DNA of 47,909 nt from JAJZQZ01 sp963790415 (GTDB lineage Bacteria; Actinomycetota; Thermoleophilia; RBG-16-64-13): contig CAWBOK010000010.1 in NCBI GenBank assembly GCA_963790415.1, positions 1 through 47,909 of the forward strand, in the 5' to 3' direction. This document shows positions 16,894 to 27,130 of this stretch, one piece after another. Within the stretch, counting starts at the first letter, position 1, and every line of letters starts with the position of its first letter. The translations under genes and the position numbers were made by a program. The notes under the pieces were generated by a model. That model worked only from the letters and a program-made list of their open reading frames with translations. It searched no databases and had not been told where the DNA came from.

Positions 16894-17688
16894 GTGGCCG
16901 CCGAAGAACAAGCAGACAAGATAGCCGAGGCTCTCAACGAGCTGAGCGTGCATAACTTCATCACGCTGCCGAAGATAGGCCCCTTCGACTTCTCGATCTC
17001 GAACACGGTCGTCTACATGTGGGTATCGGCGGCCATAGTCCTCATCTTCTTCGTCGTGGTCTCTCGGCGCCTCAAGAAGGATCCCGATCGCCTGCAGGTG
17101 ATCGCCGAAACGTTGATGAACTTCGCTACCGGTCACATCACCGGCCAGCTCGGGCCGAAGGGCAAGAAGTACTACTACATCGCGCTTACTCTGTTCGCCT
17201 ACATCTTCGTCATGAACATCGTGGGTCTCATCCCCAAGCCGGGGTTCATGAGGCCGGTCACTCCCACCGCCAACATCAACGTGACGTTCGGCCTGGCCTT
17301 CGTCGTGTTCTGCGTGACGCAGTTCCAGGGCTTCAAGCGGCATGGGTTTCGTGGTTACGTCGGATCCTGGCTTACACCTCCGGGGGTTCCCAAGGCGATG
17401 GCCATCCCCCTGAACGCTATCTTCTTCGTGGTTCACCTGATGGGCGAGTTGTTCAAACCCCTGTCTCTGGCCATCCGGCTTTTCGGGAACACCATCGCCG
17501 GACACCTGGTCATCCTTGTGATGCTGGGTCTGGTGCTGAAGTTCTCGAGCTACCTCATCGCTGTCCCCCCCCTTGCGTTCGTGGTAGCAATGAACGGGTT
17601 TGAGATCTTTGTGGCCTTTCTTCAGGCCTACATCTTCTCGCTCCTCTCGGTGATCTACATAGAGTCCGCGATCTACGCGGGCCACTAG
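16894..17688 (+). CDS. atpB: ATP synthase F0 subunit a
   Basis: A 264-residue polytopic subunit forming the proton half-channels beside the c-ring. The essential arginine is in the conserved helix LSLAIRLFGNTIAGH (near Arg195). The start is GTG 16894 behind a GGTAGGAGGA site. The first ~35 residues are hydrophilic, then five to six helices follow. First of the eight core subunit genes. Confidence 0.96.
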   Translation: MAAEEQADKIAEALNELSVHNFITLPKIGPFDFSISNTVVYMWVSAAIVLIFFVVVSRRLKKDPDRLQVIAETLMNFATGHITGQLGPKGKKYYYIALTLFAYIFVMNIVGLIPKPGFMRPVTPTANINVTFGLAFVVFCVTQFQGFKRHGFRGYVGSWLTPPGVPKAMAIPLNAIFFVVHLMGELFKPLSLAIRLFGNTIAGHLVILVMLGLVLKFSSYLIAVPPLAFVVAMNGFEIFVAFLQAYIFSLLSVIYIESAIYAGH

Positions 17689-17717
17689 CGCAAATGCAAG
17701 GAAAGGAGCAGCACGAC

Positions 17718-17951
17718 ATGGATGCAAACGCAGCCGCCAAGTTGGCCGCAGGTCTCGGGATGGGTCTGGCCACTCTGGGCCCGGGCATCGGCATCGGCTA
17801 CATGACCGGCCGGGCGACCGACGCCATCGCCCGTCAGCCGGAAGCCGTAGGTGATATCCGGACGACCATGATCATCGGTGTGGCCTTGGCCGAAGCCTTG
17901 GCTCTGTACGCGTTCGTCATCGCCATCTTCTTGGCCATCGTGATCAAGTAG
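17718..17951 (+). CDS. atpE: ATP synthase F0 subunit c
   Basis: A 77-residue hairpin of two helices that oligomerises into the rotor ring. The ion-binding carboxylate is Glu59 in IIGVALAEALALYAF; the polar loop is GRATDAIARQPEA. Residues typical of sodium-binding rings are absent: Ile26 stands where a Gln would be expected and Ala60 follows the Glu, so proton coupling is predicted. ATG 17718 has AAAGGAG just upstream; an in-frame ATG at 17694 is less likely. Confidence 0.97.
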   Translation: MDANAAAKLAAGLGMGLATLGPGIGIGYMTGRATDAIARQPEAVGDIRTTMIIGVALAEALALYAFVIAIFLAIVIK

Positions 17952-17967
17952 GGCGGAAGTATCGGTG

Positions 17968-17994
17968 CGCCGGGGGCCCGATGGGCCCCCGGCG
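17968..17994 (+). promoter_or_regulatory. Very stable hairpin between atpE and atpF
   Basis: CGCCGGGGGCCC (17968–17979) and GGGCCCCCGGCG (17983–17994) form a perfect 12-bp GC stem with a GAT loop, 16 bp after the atpE stop. No T-run follows, so it is not a classical terminator. It is more likely a 3' stabiliser or partial attenuator that helps set high atpE output relative to atpF; this role is inferred. Confidence 0.75.
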
Positions 17995-18026
17995 TGATCA
18001 CTAGCGGAGGAGAGCTTGAAGCGCGC

Positions 18027-18533
18027 ATGAAGATCTTCGAGATATCGCCGGGACTGTTCGTGTGGTCGGTCGTCACCTTCCTCATACTCATGGCACTCCT
18101 CTACAAGTTCGCCTTCGGGCCGCTGTTGGCCATGCAGAAGGCGCGACAGGACGAGATCCACGGGTCGATCGTCGAGGCTGAGACCCTGCGCGACGAGGCC
18201 CATGCCTTGCTGGCAGACTATAAGGAGCAGCTCGCACTCGCCCGCCAGGAGGCCGAGGAGATCCTCGAGCGATCACGCAAGGTGGGGGAGACCACCAAAG
18301 CTGAGATCCTGGAGGAAGCGCGCGTGCAGGCCGAGCGCAGCATGGAGAAATCGCGTCAGCAGATCGAACGCGAGACCCAGCAGGCCCTTCAGCAGATCAA
18401 GCAGGAAGTGGCGGCGCTGACCATGGCCGCCGCGGAGAAGGTGGCCAGAAAGTCGTTCTCCGACAGCGACCACATGCGTATGATCCAGGAAGCCATCGCC
18501 GAGATCGACCTGAGCAAGGTCAGCGAGAACTAG
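18027..18533 (+). CDS. atpF: ATP synthase F0 subunit b
   Basis: A 168-residue peripheral stalk subunit: one N-terminal membrane helix (FVWSVVTFLILMALLYKF) followed by a long charged coiled coil and the usual C-terminal part that contacts delta. ATG 18027 gives the family start MKIFEISPGLFVW; the GGAGGAG at 18006–18012 is rather far upstream. An in-frame GTG at 17994 overlaps the intergenic hairpin and is less likely. Confidence 0.94.
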   Translation: MKIFEISPGLFVWSVVTFLILMALLYKFAFGPLLAMQKARQDEIHGSIVEAETLRDEAHALLADYKEQLALARQEAEEILERSRKVGETTKAEILEEARVQAERSMEKSRQQIERETQQALQQIKQEVAALTMAAAEKVARKSFSDSDHMRMIQEAIAEIDLSKVSEN

Positions 18534-18540
18534 GAGACTG

Positions 18541-19113
18541 TTGAGCGACACGGGCATAGCCAGAGTGTACGCGCGGGCGCTGTACGAAGCGGCCGCGGAG
18601 GCCGGCAGCGTCGAGCGGGTTCGCGCCGATCTGACCGCGTTCGTCGCCGCTCTCGCTTCTTCGGCCGAACTGCGCGCCGTCTTCCTGAGTGGGGAGATAT
18701 CGGTCGAGCAGAAGAAATCTGTGGTCGTTGCGCTCCTCGAGGGGGCGGACCCCCTGGTCCGCAACTTCTTGAAGGTGATAATCGACAAGAACAGGGAGCC
18801 CGTCGTCGAGGAGGCCTGCGACCTCTTCGTGCAGCGGGTCGAGGTCGAGGCAGGGGTGGTCAAGGTGGAGATGACCACTGCTGTCAGCGTCCCCGAGCCG
18901 GTGCAGGAACAGGTCAGGAAGACCCTCGAGACCGCCCTCGAGAAACGAGTCGAACTCACGGTCACGGTGGACGAGGATATCGTCGGCGGAGTGAAGCTTC
19001 GCGTAGGTGATCGGATCGCCGACGCCAGCATCCGGCATCGGCTGGAGCAGCTGCGCGCCCGTCTTGTCAGTCCCACAGCACGGTTGGAGGGTTCAGTTGA
19101 AGCTGCGTCCTGA
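18541..19113 (+). CDS. atpH: ATP synthase F1 subunit delta
   Basis: A 190-residue OSCP/delta subunit linking the peripheral stalk to F1. It begins VYARALYEAAAEAG and ends with the conserved DEDIVGGVKLRVGDRIADAS. TTG 18541 is the likely start, with TAGGAGA just upstream overlapping the atpF stop. It overlaps atpA by 17 bp. Confidence 0.95.
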   Translation: MSDTGIARVYARALYEAAAEAGSVERVRADLTAFVAALASSAELRAVFLSGEISVEQKKSVVVALLEGADPLVRNFLKVIIDKNREPVVEEACDLFVQRVEVEAGVVKVEMTTAVSVPEPVQEQVRKTLETALEKRVELTVTVDEDIVGGVKLRVGDRIADASIRHRLEQLRARLVSPTARLEGSVEAAS

Positions 19114-20638
19114 GGAGATAACCGCCGTCCTCAAGTCCCAGATCAGGGACTATGAGGCCGAAGTCGACCTGCAGGAGGTGGGCACTGTCGTGATGGTGGG
19201 CGACGGTATCGCCCGCATCCACGGGTTGGATAACGCCGTATCCTCCGAAATGCTCGACCTACCCCACGGGGTGACCGGCCTGGCCCTCAACTTGGAGGAA
19301 GACAGCATCGGGGCCGTCCTCTTCGGGGAGGTCAACCTCATCAAAGAGGGCGACATGGTCAAGCGCACCGGGCGGGTCATGCAGGTGCCGGTCGGTGAGG
19401 CCCTTATTGGCCGTGTGGTCAACCCGCTGGGGATGCCGCTCGACGGGAAGGGGGATATCCAAGCCTCCGAGTACCGTCCGGTGGAGTTCAAGGCGCCCGG
19501 GGTGATCCGGCGCCAACCGGTGAAGGAGCCCCTCCAGACGGGTCTCAAGGCCATCGACTCGATGATCCCCATCGGCCGAGGCCAGCGGGAGCTCATCATC
19601 GGCGACCGTGGCACGGGCAAGACGGCCATAGCGGTCGACGCGATCATCAACCAGAAGGGTCAAGACGTCATCTGCGTCTACGTGGCGATCGGTCAGAAGG
19701 CTTCCACCGTGCGCCAGGTGGTGGCCCGCCTGGAAGAGGACGGCGCCATGGACTACACCATCGTGATCCTGGCGTCGGCATCGGAGGCCGCTCCGCTGCG
19801 CTACATCGCGCCCTACGCGGGGTGCGCCATGGGCGAGTACTTCACCTATCAGGGCAAGCATGCGCTCTGCATCTACGACGACCTCTCCAAACAGGCCGAC
19901 GCCTACCGGCAGATGTCGCTGCTCTTGCGCCGGCCCCCGGGCCGCGAGGCCTTTCCGGGCGATGTCTTCTACCTTCACAGCCGCCTGCTGGAGCGGGCCT
20001 GCAAGCTCTCCGACAAAGAGGGCGGGGGCTCGCTGACCGCGCTGCCGATCATCGAGACCCAGGCGGGCGACGTCTCGGCCTATATCCCGACCAACGTGAT
20101 CTCGATCACCGACGGGCAGATCTTCCTGGAGTCCAACCTCTTCTACTCCGGCATCCGGCCGGCCATCAACGTGGGCATCTCGGTATCCCGGGTGGGCGGT
20201 AACGCGCAGATCAAGGCCATGAAGAAGGTCGCCGGGCGCCTGCGCCTCGATCTCTCGCAGTTCCGCGAGCTGGAAGCCTTCGCCAAGTTCGGCTCTGAGC
20301 TCGATCCCGAGACCCAGAAGACGCTGAGCCGGGGCGAGCGGCTCGTCGAGACCCTGAACCAGCCTCAGTACTCCCCGTGGCCTGTCGAAGAGCAGGTGAT
20401 GGTCATCTTTGCCGCCACTCAAGGCTATCTCGACGACGTCGAGGTCGAGAAGATCGTCGAGTTCAATGCCGACATGCGCGACTACATGCGCGCTGAGCAC
20501 GCGGCGATCGGGGAGACCATCCGTACGGAGAAGGATCTCTCCGACGAGACCATCGCCAAGCTGCACGAGGCCATCCGCGGGTACAAGGCCGACTACGTTG
20601 GCGCGGGTGCGGGCGCGGCCGTCGCGGCCGGCGCATAA
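19097..20638 (+). CDS. atpA: ATP synthase F1 subunit alpha
   Basis: A 513-residue F1 subunit carrying the non-catalytic nucleotide sites. The P-loop is GDRGTGKT near residue 169; VGDGIARIHGL and SVSRVGGNAQIKAM are typical. The start is TTG 19097, with GGAGG at 19086–19090 directly upstream; the longer open frame lies inside atpH. Ends in an Ala/Gly-rich tail. Confidence 0.97.
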   Translation: MKLRPEEITAVLKSQIRDYEAEVDLQEVGTVVMVGDGIARIHGLDNAVSSEMLDLPHGVTGLALNLEEDSIGAVLFGEVNLIKEGDMVKRTGRVMQVPVGEALIGRVVNPLGMPLDGKGDIQASEYRPVEFKAPGVIRRQPVKEPLQTGLKAIDSMIPIGRGQRELIIGDRGTGKTAIAVDAIINQKGQDVICVYVAIGQKASTVRQVVARLEEDGAMDYTIVILASASEAAPLRYIAPYAGCAMGEYFTYQGKHALCIYDDLSKQADAYRQMSLLLRRPPGREAFPGDVFYLHSRLLERACKLSDKEGGGSLTALPIIETQAGDVSAYIPTNVISITDGQIFLESNLFYSGIRPAINVGISVSRVGGNAQIKAMKKVAGRLRLDLSQFRELEAFAKFGSELDPETQKTLSRGERLVETLNQPQYSPWPVEEQVMVIFAATQGYLDDVEVEKIVEFNADMRDYMRAEHAAIGETIRTEKDLSDETIAKLHEAIRGYKADYVGAGAGAAVAAGA

Positions 20639-20656
20639 GCATAGCCAGGGGCTGGA

Positions 20657-21544
20657 ATGTCGAGTCAGAGAGATATCAAGCGGAGGATCAGCTCCGTCCA
20701 GAACACCAAGAAGATCACCAAGGCCATGGAGATGGTGGCCGCGGCCCGTCTTCGCCGGGCGGCGCAGCGCATCGAGTCTACCCGGCCCTACGCGATGCGC
20801 ATGAACGAGTTCATCGCCGGCATGGCCCGCTACGTCGAGGTGGACCCCCAACAGTTCCCTCTTCTCGCTCAGCATGACGAGGTGCGTCGGGTGGCCGTGG
20901 TCGCTCTGACCGCCGACCGGGGATTGTGCGGGGCCTTCAACTCTAACATCGTGCGCACGGCCCAACATCTCATGCGGTCGTACCAGGCAGAGGGCGTGGA
21001 GGTCGACCTCATCGTGGTGGGCAAGAAGGGCGCGGGTACTTTTCGTTTCCAGCACCAAGCGGTGGCCAACTCCTACCTTGGCATCACCGACAAACCCTCG
21101 TTCCTCGACGCGCAGTCCATCGCCAACCGCCTCACCGAGCTGTACACCAGCGGCCGTGTGGACCGGGTGGTGCTCATCTTCAATCATTTCATCTCGGCGA
21201 TAGAACAGCGGGTGGATGAGCAGATAGTCCTGCCCATCCAGGAAGAAGTGGTGGCTGAGAACGCTCCGCCGGCATCGGCGCCGCGTCTGGATTTCGAGTT
21301 CGAACCGCCCGCACAGGTGATCCTGAACCAGCTGCTCCCCAGCTATCTCCAGATCGCCGTCTACCGGGCACTGCTGGAGAGCACGGCCAGCGAGCATGGG
21401 GCCCGTATGACCGCCATGCGCAACGCGTCCGAGAGCGCCGGCGAGATGATCGACGCACTCACGCTAGCCATGAACCGGGCGCGCCAGGCGTCCATCACGC
21501 AAGAGATCCTCGAGGTGGTCGCGGGAGCCGACGCCCTGTCCTGA
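20657..21544 (+). CDS. atpG: ATP synthase F1 subunit gamma
   Basis: A 295-residue central shaft subunit. The N-terminal helix RRISSVQNTKKITKAMEMVA and the C-terminal helix HGARMTAMRNASESAGEMI, which together form the rotor coiled coil, are both conserved. ATG 20657; an AGGGGCTGGA sequence lies upstream. A gap of 67 bp follows before atpD. Confidence 0.97.
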   Translation: MSSQRDIKRRISSVQNTKKITKAMEMVAAARLRRAAQRIESTRPYAMRMNEFIAGMARYVEVDPQQFPLLAQHDEVRRVAVVALTADRGLCGAFNSNIVRTAQHLMRSYQAEGVEVDLIVVGKKGAGTFRFQHQAVANSYLGITDKPSFLDAQSIANRLTELYTSGRVDRVVLIFNHFISAIEQRVDEQIVLPIQEEVVAENAPPASAPRLDFEFEPPAQVILNQLLPSYLQIAVYRALLESTASEHGARMTAMRNASESAGEMIDALTLAMNRARQASITQEILEVVAGADALS

Positions 21545-21611
21545 CCGGCGTGACACTGCAGCGGGGTCGGGCGCGGCTCGTTCCCCTTGATGAGGGAGGA
21601 AGACGGACAAC

Positions 21612-23033
<1,422 letters not shown>

Positions 23034-23036
23034 CCT

Positions 23037-23480
23037 GTGGCTGAGCCAACGGGACACTTCCTGCGTTTGGAGATCGTGGCGCCTGACGGCCCGGTCTTCG
23101 AGGGCGACGTGGCTATGATCGTGGTGCCCGCGATGCGCGGCGAGCTCGGCATCTTGCCGCGGCATGCTCCCCTGGTGGCGCAGCTCACCGTGGGGGAGAT
23201 CCGCGTCCAGGCTCTCGATGCCTCGTGGATGGTGTTGGCCGTGGCGGAGGGGTTCGTCAAGGTGCAGTTCGACACGGTGATCATCCTGGCCGACGCCTCG
23301 GAACTGGCCTCTGAGATCGACGTGCCCCGAGCCGAAGCCGCTCTCGAACGGGCCACTCAGCGTCTCGAAACGCACAAACAAGGCGGCGTTTCGGAGGATG
23401 GCGAGGAGATCGACGTGTACCGGGAATCCATGGCCCTGAAGCGCGCCAAGAACCGGCTACGGGTGGTGCAGCGGGACTAG
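23037..23480 (+). CDS. atpC: ATP synthase F1 subunit epsilon
   Basis: A 147-residue subunit that regulates rotation. The N-terminal beta-sandwich is clear (LRLEIVAPDGPVFEGDV, PAMRGELGILPRHAPLVAQL). The C-terminal helical part is slightly long, with a charged insert (THKQGGVSEDGEEIDVY). GTG 23037. The repeat element begins two bases after the stop codon. Confidence 0.95.
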   Translation: MAEPTGHFLRLEIVAPDGPVFEGDVAMIVVPAMRGELGILPRHAPLVAQLTVGEIRVQALDASWMVLAVAEGFVKVQFDTVIILADASELASEIDVPRAEAALERATQRLETHKQGGVSEDGEEIDVYRESMALKRAKNRLRVVQRD

Positions 23481-23481
23481 A

Positions 23482-23809
23482 AGGCTGTTGAAGATCGAAG
23501 CCTTGGCCACCAGAACCCACTGGGCGGCGCGATACGGCGTCCTCGGTCGCGCCCGTAGCGCTGCTTGTTGGAACTCGCTCCAGCATGAAACCTCGGCCGC
23601 CCGGACGCGCTGGACGGCACGAATGCGTCGTCCTCCGTCGCGCCCGGAGCCTCCGGCTACGCGCGCTCCCTGCGTCCTTGCCTCGCACTCGCCCAGCCCA
23701 CCCCTGCGGCGAGGCGTCACACTGGAGCGAGCTCTCCGCGCTTCCTGCGTCCTTGTCTCGCGCGCAGCCCATCGCGCCCTGGCGGCGAAGCGTCATTCTT
23801 CAACAGCCT
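23482..23809 (+). mobile_element. 328-bp MITE-like element with 13-bp terminal inverted repeats
   Basis: The ends are perfect inverted repeats: AGGCTGTTGAAGA (23482–23494) and TCTTCAACAGCCT (23797–23809). Inside lies another inverted pair, CTCGCTCCAG (23574–23583) and CTGGAGCGAG (23722–23731), and two diverged direct copies around 23666–23719 and 23741–23795 sharing CTGCGTCCTTG and GCGTCA. There is no credible protein. No clean target duplication is seen, though TAGAA occurs close to both ends. It fills the whole atpC–murA gap. A solo right end lies at 16834–16880. It is most like a non-autonomous miniature element or an intergenic repeat family; the class is inferred. Confidence 0.7.
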
Positions 23810-23815
23810 GTTAGA

Positions 23816-25109
23816 ATGCATTTCGCAGAAGAAGAGTCCCGGTACGAGGTGCGGGGGGGAGCCCGTCTTGCCGGGCGCGTCGGGGTCTCCGGCGCCAAGA
23901 ACTCGGCGCTCAAGCTGATGGCCGCCAGTCTGCTCGCGCCGGGGCTGAGCGTGCTGCACAACGTGCCCGCCATCCAAGACGTCCGCACGATGCGAGAGGT
24001 CTTGGAGCATCTCGGTGCGGTGGTGTTGCGTAGACGGCGGCTCGATGCGCATCGACGCGTCAGGAGTGGCGTCGCACGTGGCCCCGTACGAGCTCGTGCA
24101 GCGCATGCGGGCCTCCATCCAGATCATGGGCCCGTTGGTAGCCCGATTCGGGCACGCCCGCGTGGCCATGCCCGGAGGCTGCAATCTCGGTCCCCGCAAG
24201 ATCGACATCCACCTTCGCGGTCTGCAGCAGTTGGGGGCCACGGTGCGAACGGGTCACGGGTTCGTGGAGGTGACGGCCGAGAAACTGCGGGGCGACACCA
24301 TCGTCCTCGAATACCCCAGTGTCGGGGCGACGGAGAACCTGCTGATGGCGGCGGTGCTGGCCGACGGTACCACGGTTATCGACAACGCCGCGCGCGAGCC
24401 CGAGATCGTCGACCTGTGCAAGTTCCTGGTCAGCATGGGAGCCGAGATAGAAGGGGCAGGCACCTCCCAGGTCACGGTGTGCGGCGTCGGCGAGATGCAC
24501 CCCGCGGAGCACACGGTGATAGGTGATCGCATCGAGGCGGGGACGTTGCTGGTCGCAGGCGTGCTCACCGGTGGGGACGTAGAGGTGGAAGGGGTGAGTC
24601 CGCATCACCTGGACATGTTCCTGACCAAGTTGCGCGCGATCGGGGTGCAGGTACAGGAGAACGGGCGCAAGATCCGCGCGTGGGGCGACCCCGCTTACTA
24701 CGCGGCCACCGATATCGCCACGCTGCCGTACCCGGGGTTCCCCACCGACCTGCAGGCGCAGATGATCGTGCTGTTGTCGTTGGCGCGGGGAACGTCCATC
24801 GTGACCGAGAACGTGTTCGTGAACCGCTTCGGCTTCGTCGATGAGCTCATGCGCCTGGGCGCCGACATAAAGGTCGCGGGCCACTATGCCGTGGTGAACG
24901 GCGGCCGGTCTCTCAGTGGAGCCACAGTGCGCTCCCCCGACCTGCGCGCGGGTGCGGCCCTGGTCCTCGCGGGCCTGGTCGCCGAGGGTGCCACGGAAGT
25001 GCGCGACGTCTACCACATCGATCGAGGCTATGAGCGGTTCGACGAAAAGCTGCGTACACTGGGTGCCGACATGGAACGGATCGATCCTCAAGGGAGTCAC
25101 AACCCTTGA
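23816..25109 (+). CDS. murA: UDP-N-acetylglucosamine 1-carboxyvinyltransferase, split by an apparent one-base frameshift
   Basis: MurA transfers enolpyruvate from PEP to UDP-GlcNAc, the first committed step of peptidoglycan synthesis. The N-terminal part from ATG 23816 has GRVGVSGAKNSALKLMAASL and NVPAIQDVRTMREVLEHLGA. The rest is in the +1 frame from about 24030: DGGSMRIDASG, APYELVQRMRASI, the PEP-site Cys in PGGCNLGPR (near residue 122), then the complete second half ending at 25109. Skipping one base near 24031 (GCGTAGACG) restores ~430 residues. MurA is normally essential, so a sequence error is likelier than a lesion. No ribosome-binding site is visible before the ATG; the repeat element's right end lies directly upstream. 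murA downstream of the atp operon also occurs in mycobacteria. Confidence 0.88.
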
Positions 25110-25110
25110 A

Positions 25111-25233
25111 ACCGAGGACGCCGCATCGCGCCGGCCGGCGCGTCGTTGCGGCAAGGGCCTCGTGTCTGAACGACGCGTCGCCGACAGGACGCCGAGGTCT
25201 CGGGTGGTTACCCGGCGGCCGGAGCGGTAGAAT
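25111..25233 (+). promoter_or_regulatory. murA–LCP gap: inverted repeat fragment and putative promoter
   Basis: Bases 25111–25132 are the reverse complement of 23526–23547 of the repeat element with one mismatch, so a fragment of that family lies here in the opposite orientation. A -10 like TAGAAT (25228–25233), with TGGTTA 17 bp upstream (25205–25210), may drive the LCP gene 36 bp further on. Both the -35 and the promoter role are weakly supported. Confidence 0.45.
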
Positions 25234-25268
25234 CAAGCCCCCGTCACCGAACTGGACCAGCGAGTCGC

Positions 25269-27111
25269 ATGCCGCCCGATCTTACGTTCACCGATAAGCC
25301 GTACACCGTCTACACGGTCGAGAAGCGCCGTCGAAGGCGCTGGCCGCGCATTCTTCTGATCACCCTGCTGCTCTTCGTGGCGGTGGTGGCCATGGCGGTC
25401 GGAGGGATATACCTCTGGGTCGATCTCAAGGTCTCGAAGACGAACAGCGGCCCCAACACGCGAGGCCATCAACAAGATATTGTTGACCAAGCCCGTCGCG
25501 TCCGCGGGCACGGAACCGACGGTCGTCGAGCCTCCGAACGCGCAGAACATCCTCCTGATCGGCTCCGACAACCGGGAAGCCGAGGGAGAGAAGTACGGCC
25601 GCTCGGACACCCTGATGCTGGTGCACATAGACCCCGAGCAGAACTTCGTCTCGGTGCTCTCGCTCCCTCGCGACCTGCGGGTGGAGATCCCGGGCTACGG
25701 GGTGCAGAAGATCAACGCCGCCTATGCCATCAAGGGGGCGGAGCTGACGATCAAGACCGTACAGTCGGTCACCGGAGTAGACCTGGACCACTACGTCAAC
25801 ATCGATTTCGACGCCTTCCGCCAGCTCACGACCGAGCTGGAAGGCATCTACGTGGACGTCGATCGCCGCTACTACTACGTCGGTGACAACTACGAGACCA
25901 TCAACATCTGGCCCGGCTACCAAGCTCTCGCCGGTGAGAACGCTCTGGACTATGTCCGCTTCCGTCACGACGACAACAACGACTTCGGCCGCATCCAGCG
26001 CCAGCAGCGCTTCTTGCGCGCGGCCAAGGAACAGGTCTCGAAGTGGGACACGGCCCTCAAGATCCCCTCGCTGGTCGACGTGCTGGCGCGCAATGTCACC
26101 ACCGACATGTCCACCAACCAGGTCTTGAGGCTGGCGGTCTGGGGCATGCGTCTGCAGGGTGGGCGCGTAAAGCAGGTGGAACTCAGCGCCACCACGGAGG
26201 ACATCGGAGGCGGCTCGTACGTCATCGCGAGTGACGATGCCATTCGAGATGCGGTGAGCGATCTGATGGCCCCTCCGACAGCGTCCGGGGCTGCGTCCGA
26301 CACGATCGAGTCCGGTTCCTCCACCACCGGCACCACCGAGGGAGGAGACGGGCCGACCACGACGATAGGCGCCCCCTCGGGGCCGGTTGCCGAGAAGGTC
26401 GATCTCTCCGGCATCGCCGTCGACATAAGGAACGGCAACGGTAGACCGGGCGAGGCCGCGGCGGCGGCGAGTTGGCTTCGTGACTTGGGAGCCGACGTCG
26501 GTACCGTGGGGAATGCTTCGAGTGCGGACGTCTCCACATCGAGGGTGGTCTACCACAAGGGCGACAAGAATTCGGCGACACGCGTGGCGCAGGCGCTGGG
26601 CGGCGATCGGATCGAGCTCGACTCGTCGGTGGAAGCCATCACCGTCGTTCTAGGCGCGGATTTCGCGGTGCCCAAGGACTTCAAGGGCGCCATCACCATC
26701 GACGATCTCCCCGACAAGGCCGAGTACATAGCCCTCCGTGCGGTGTCGGGCATCCCGCTGATGGCACCCTCATACCTGCCGAAAGGGAGCGAACGGACGG
26801 ATAGCCGTTCGTATTCCATCAAGACCGACAACGGTCTCAAACGTGCCGTCAAGGTCGTGTATGCATCCTCCGAACCCGATCAACCCTTCGGACTGATGGC
26901 GACGACGTTCACCGATGCCACTGCGGCCGCCGCGGGTAAGGAGATCGTGGTCGACGGCGTCACGTACACCGTGGTGACGTTCGGAGGCAAAGTGGATAGG
27001 GTGTGGTGGAAGGCCGACGGCGTGCTGTACTGGCTGTCGAACACCGTATCCAGCGCGTTGAGTCTCGATGAGATGGTGAAGACCGCAACGGGGATGGTGT
27101 CCGTGCCATGA
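25269..27111 (+). CDS. LytR-CpsA-Psr (LCP) family protein with LytR_C and an extra C-terminal domain; apparent frameshift
   Basis: LCP proteins attach wall polymers from lipid carriers to peptidoglycan on the outer face of the membrane. From ATG 25269 a basic cytosolic tail precedes one membrane helix (RILLITLLLFVAVVAMAVGGIYL in outline). The LCP catalytic domain follows in the +1 frame: NILLIGSDNREAEG, SDTLMLVHID, SLPRDLRVEI and VRFRHDDNNDFGRIQRQQRF. After a Ser/Thr/Gly linker comes a LytR_C domain (VDIRNGNGRPGEA). The last ~140 residues resemble a DUF4367-like domain (VWWKADGVLYWLSN), unusual here. Skipping one base in the CCCC run near 25451 joins the halves into ~613 residues. It may act on WecA-initiated polymers. 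Confidence 0.82.
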
Positions 27112-27130
27112 AACGGCGGGGCCGGGTGGC

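Noticed and set aside
19259..21397. 712-codon open frame on the - strand (and similar ones at 21495–23381 and 32749–34473)
   Set aside because: They lie exactly opposite atpA/atpG, atpD and secA. High GC with third-position bias leaves antisense frames open; they lack family motifs and ribosome-binding sites.
23585..24526. Upstream extension of the murA frame through the repeat element
   Set aside because: The added ~77 residues are Arg/Pro-rich, translate the non-coding repeat and have no place in MurA.
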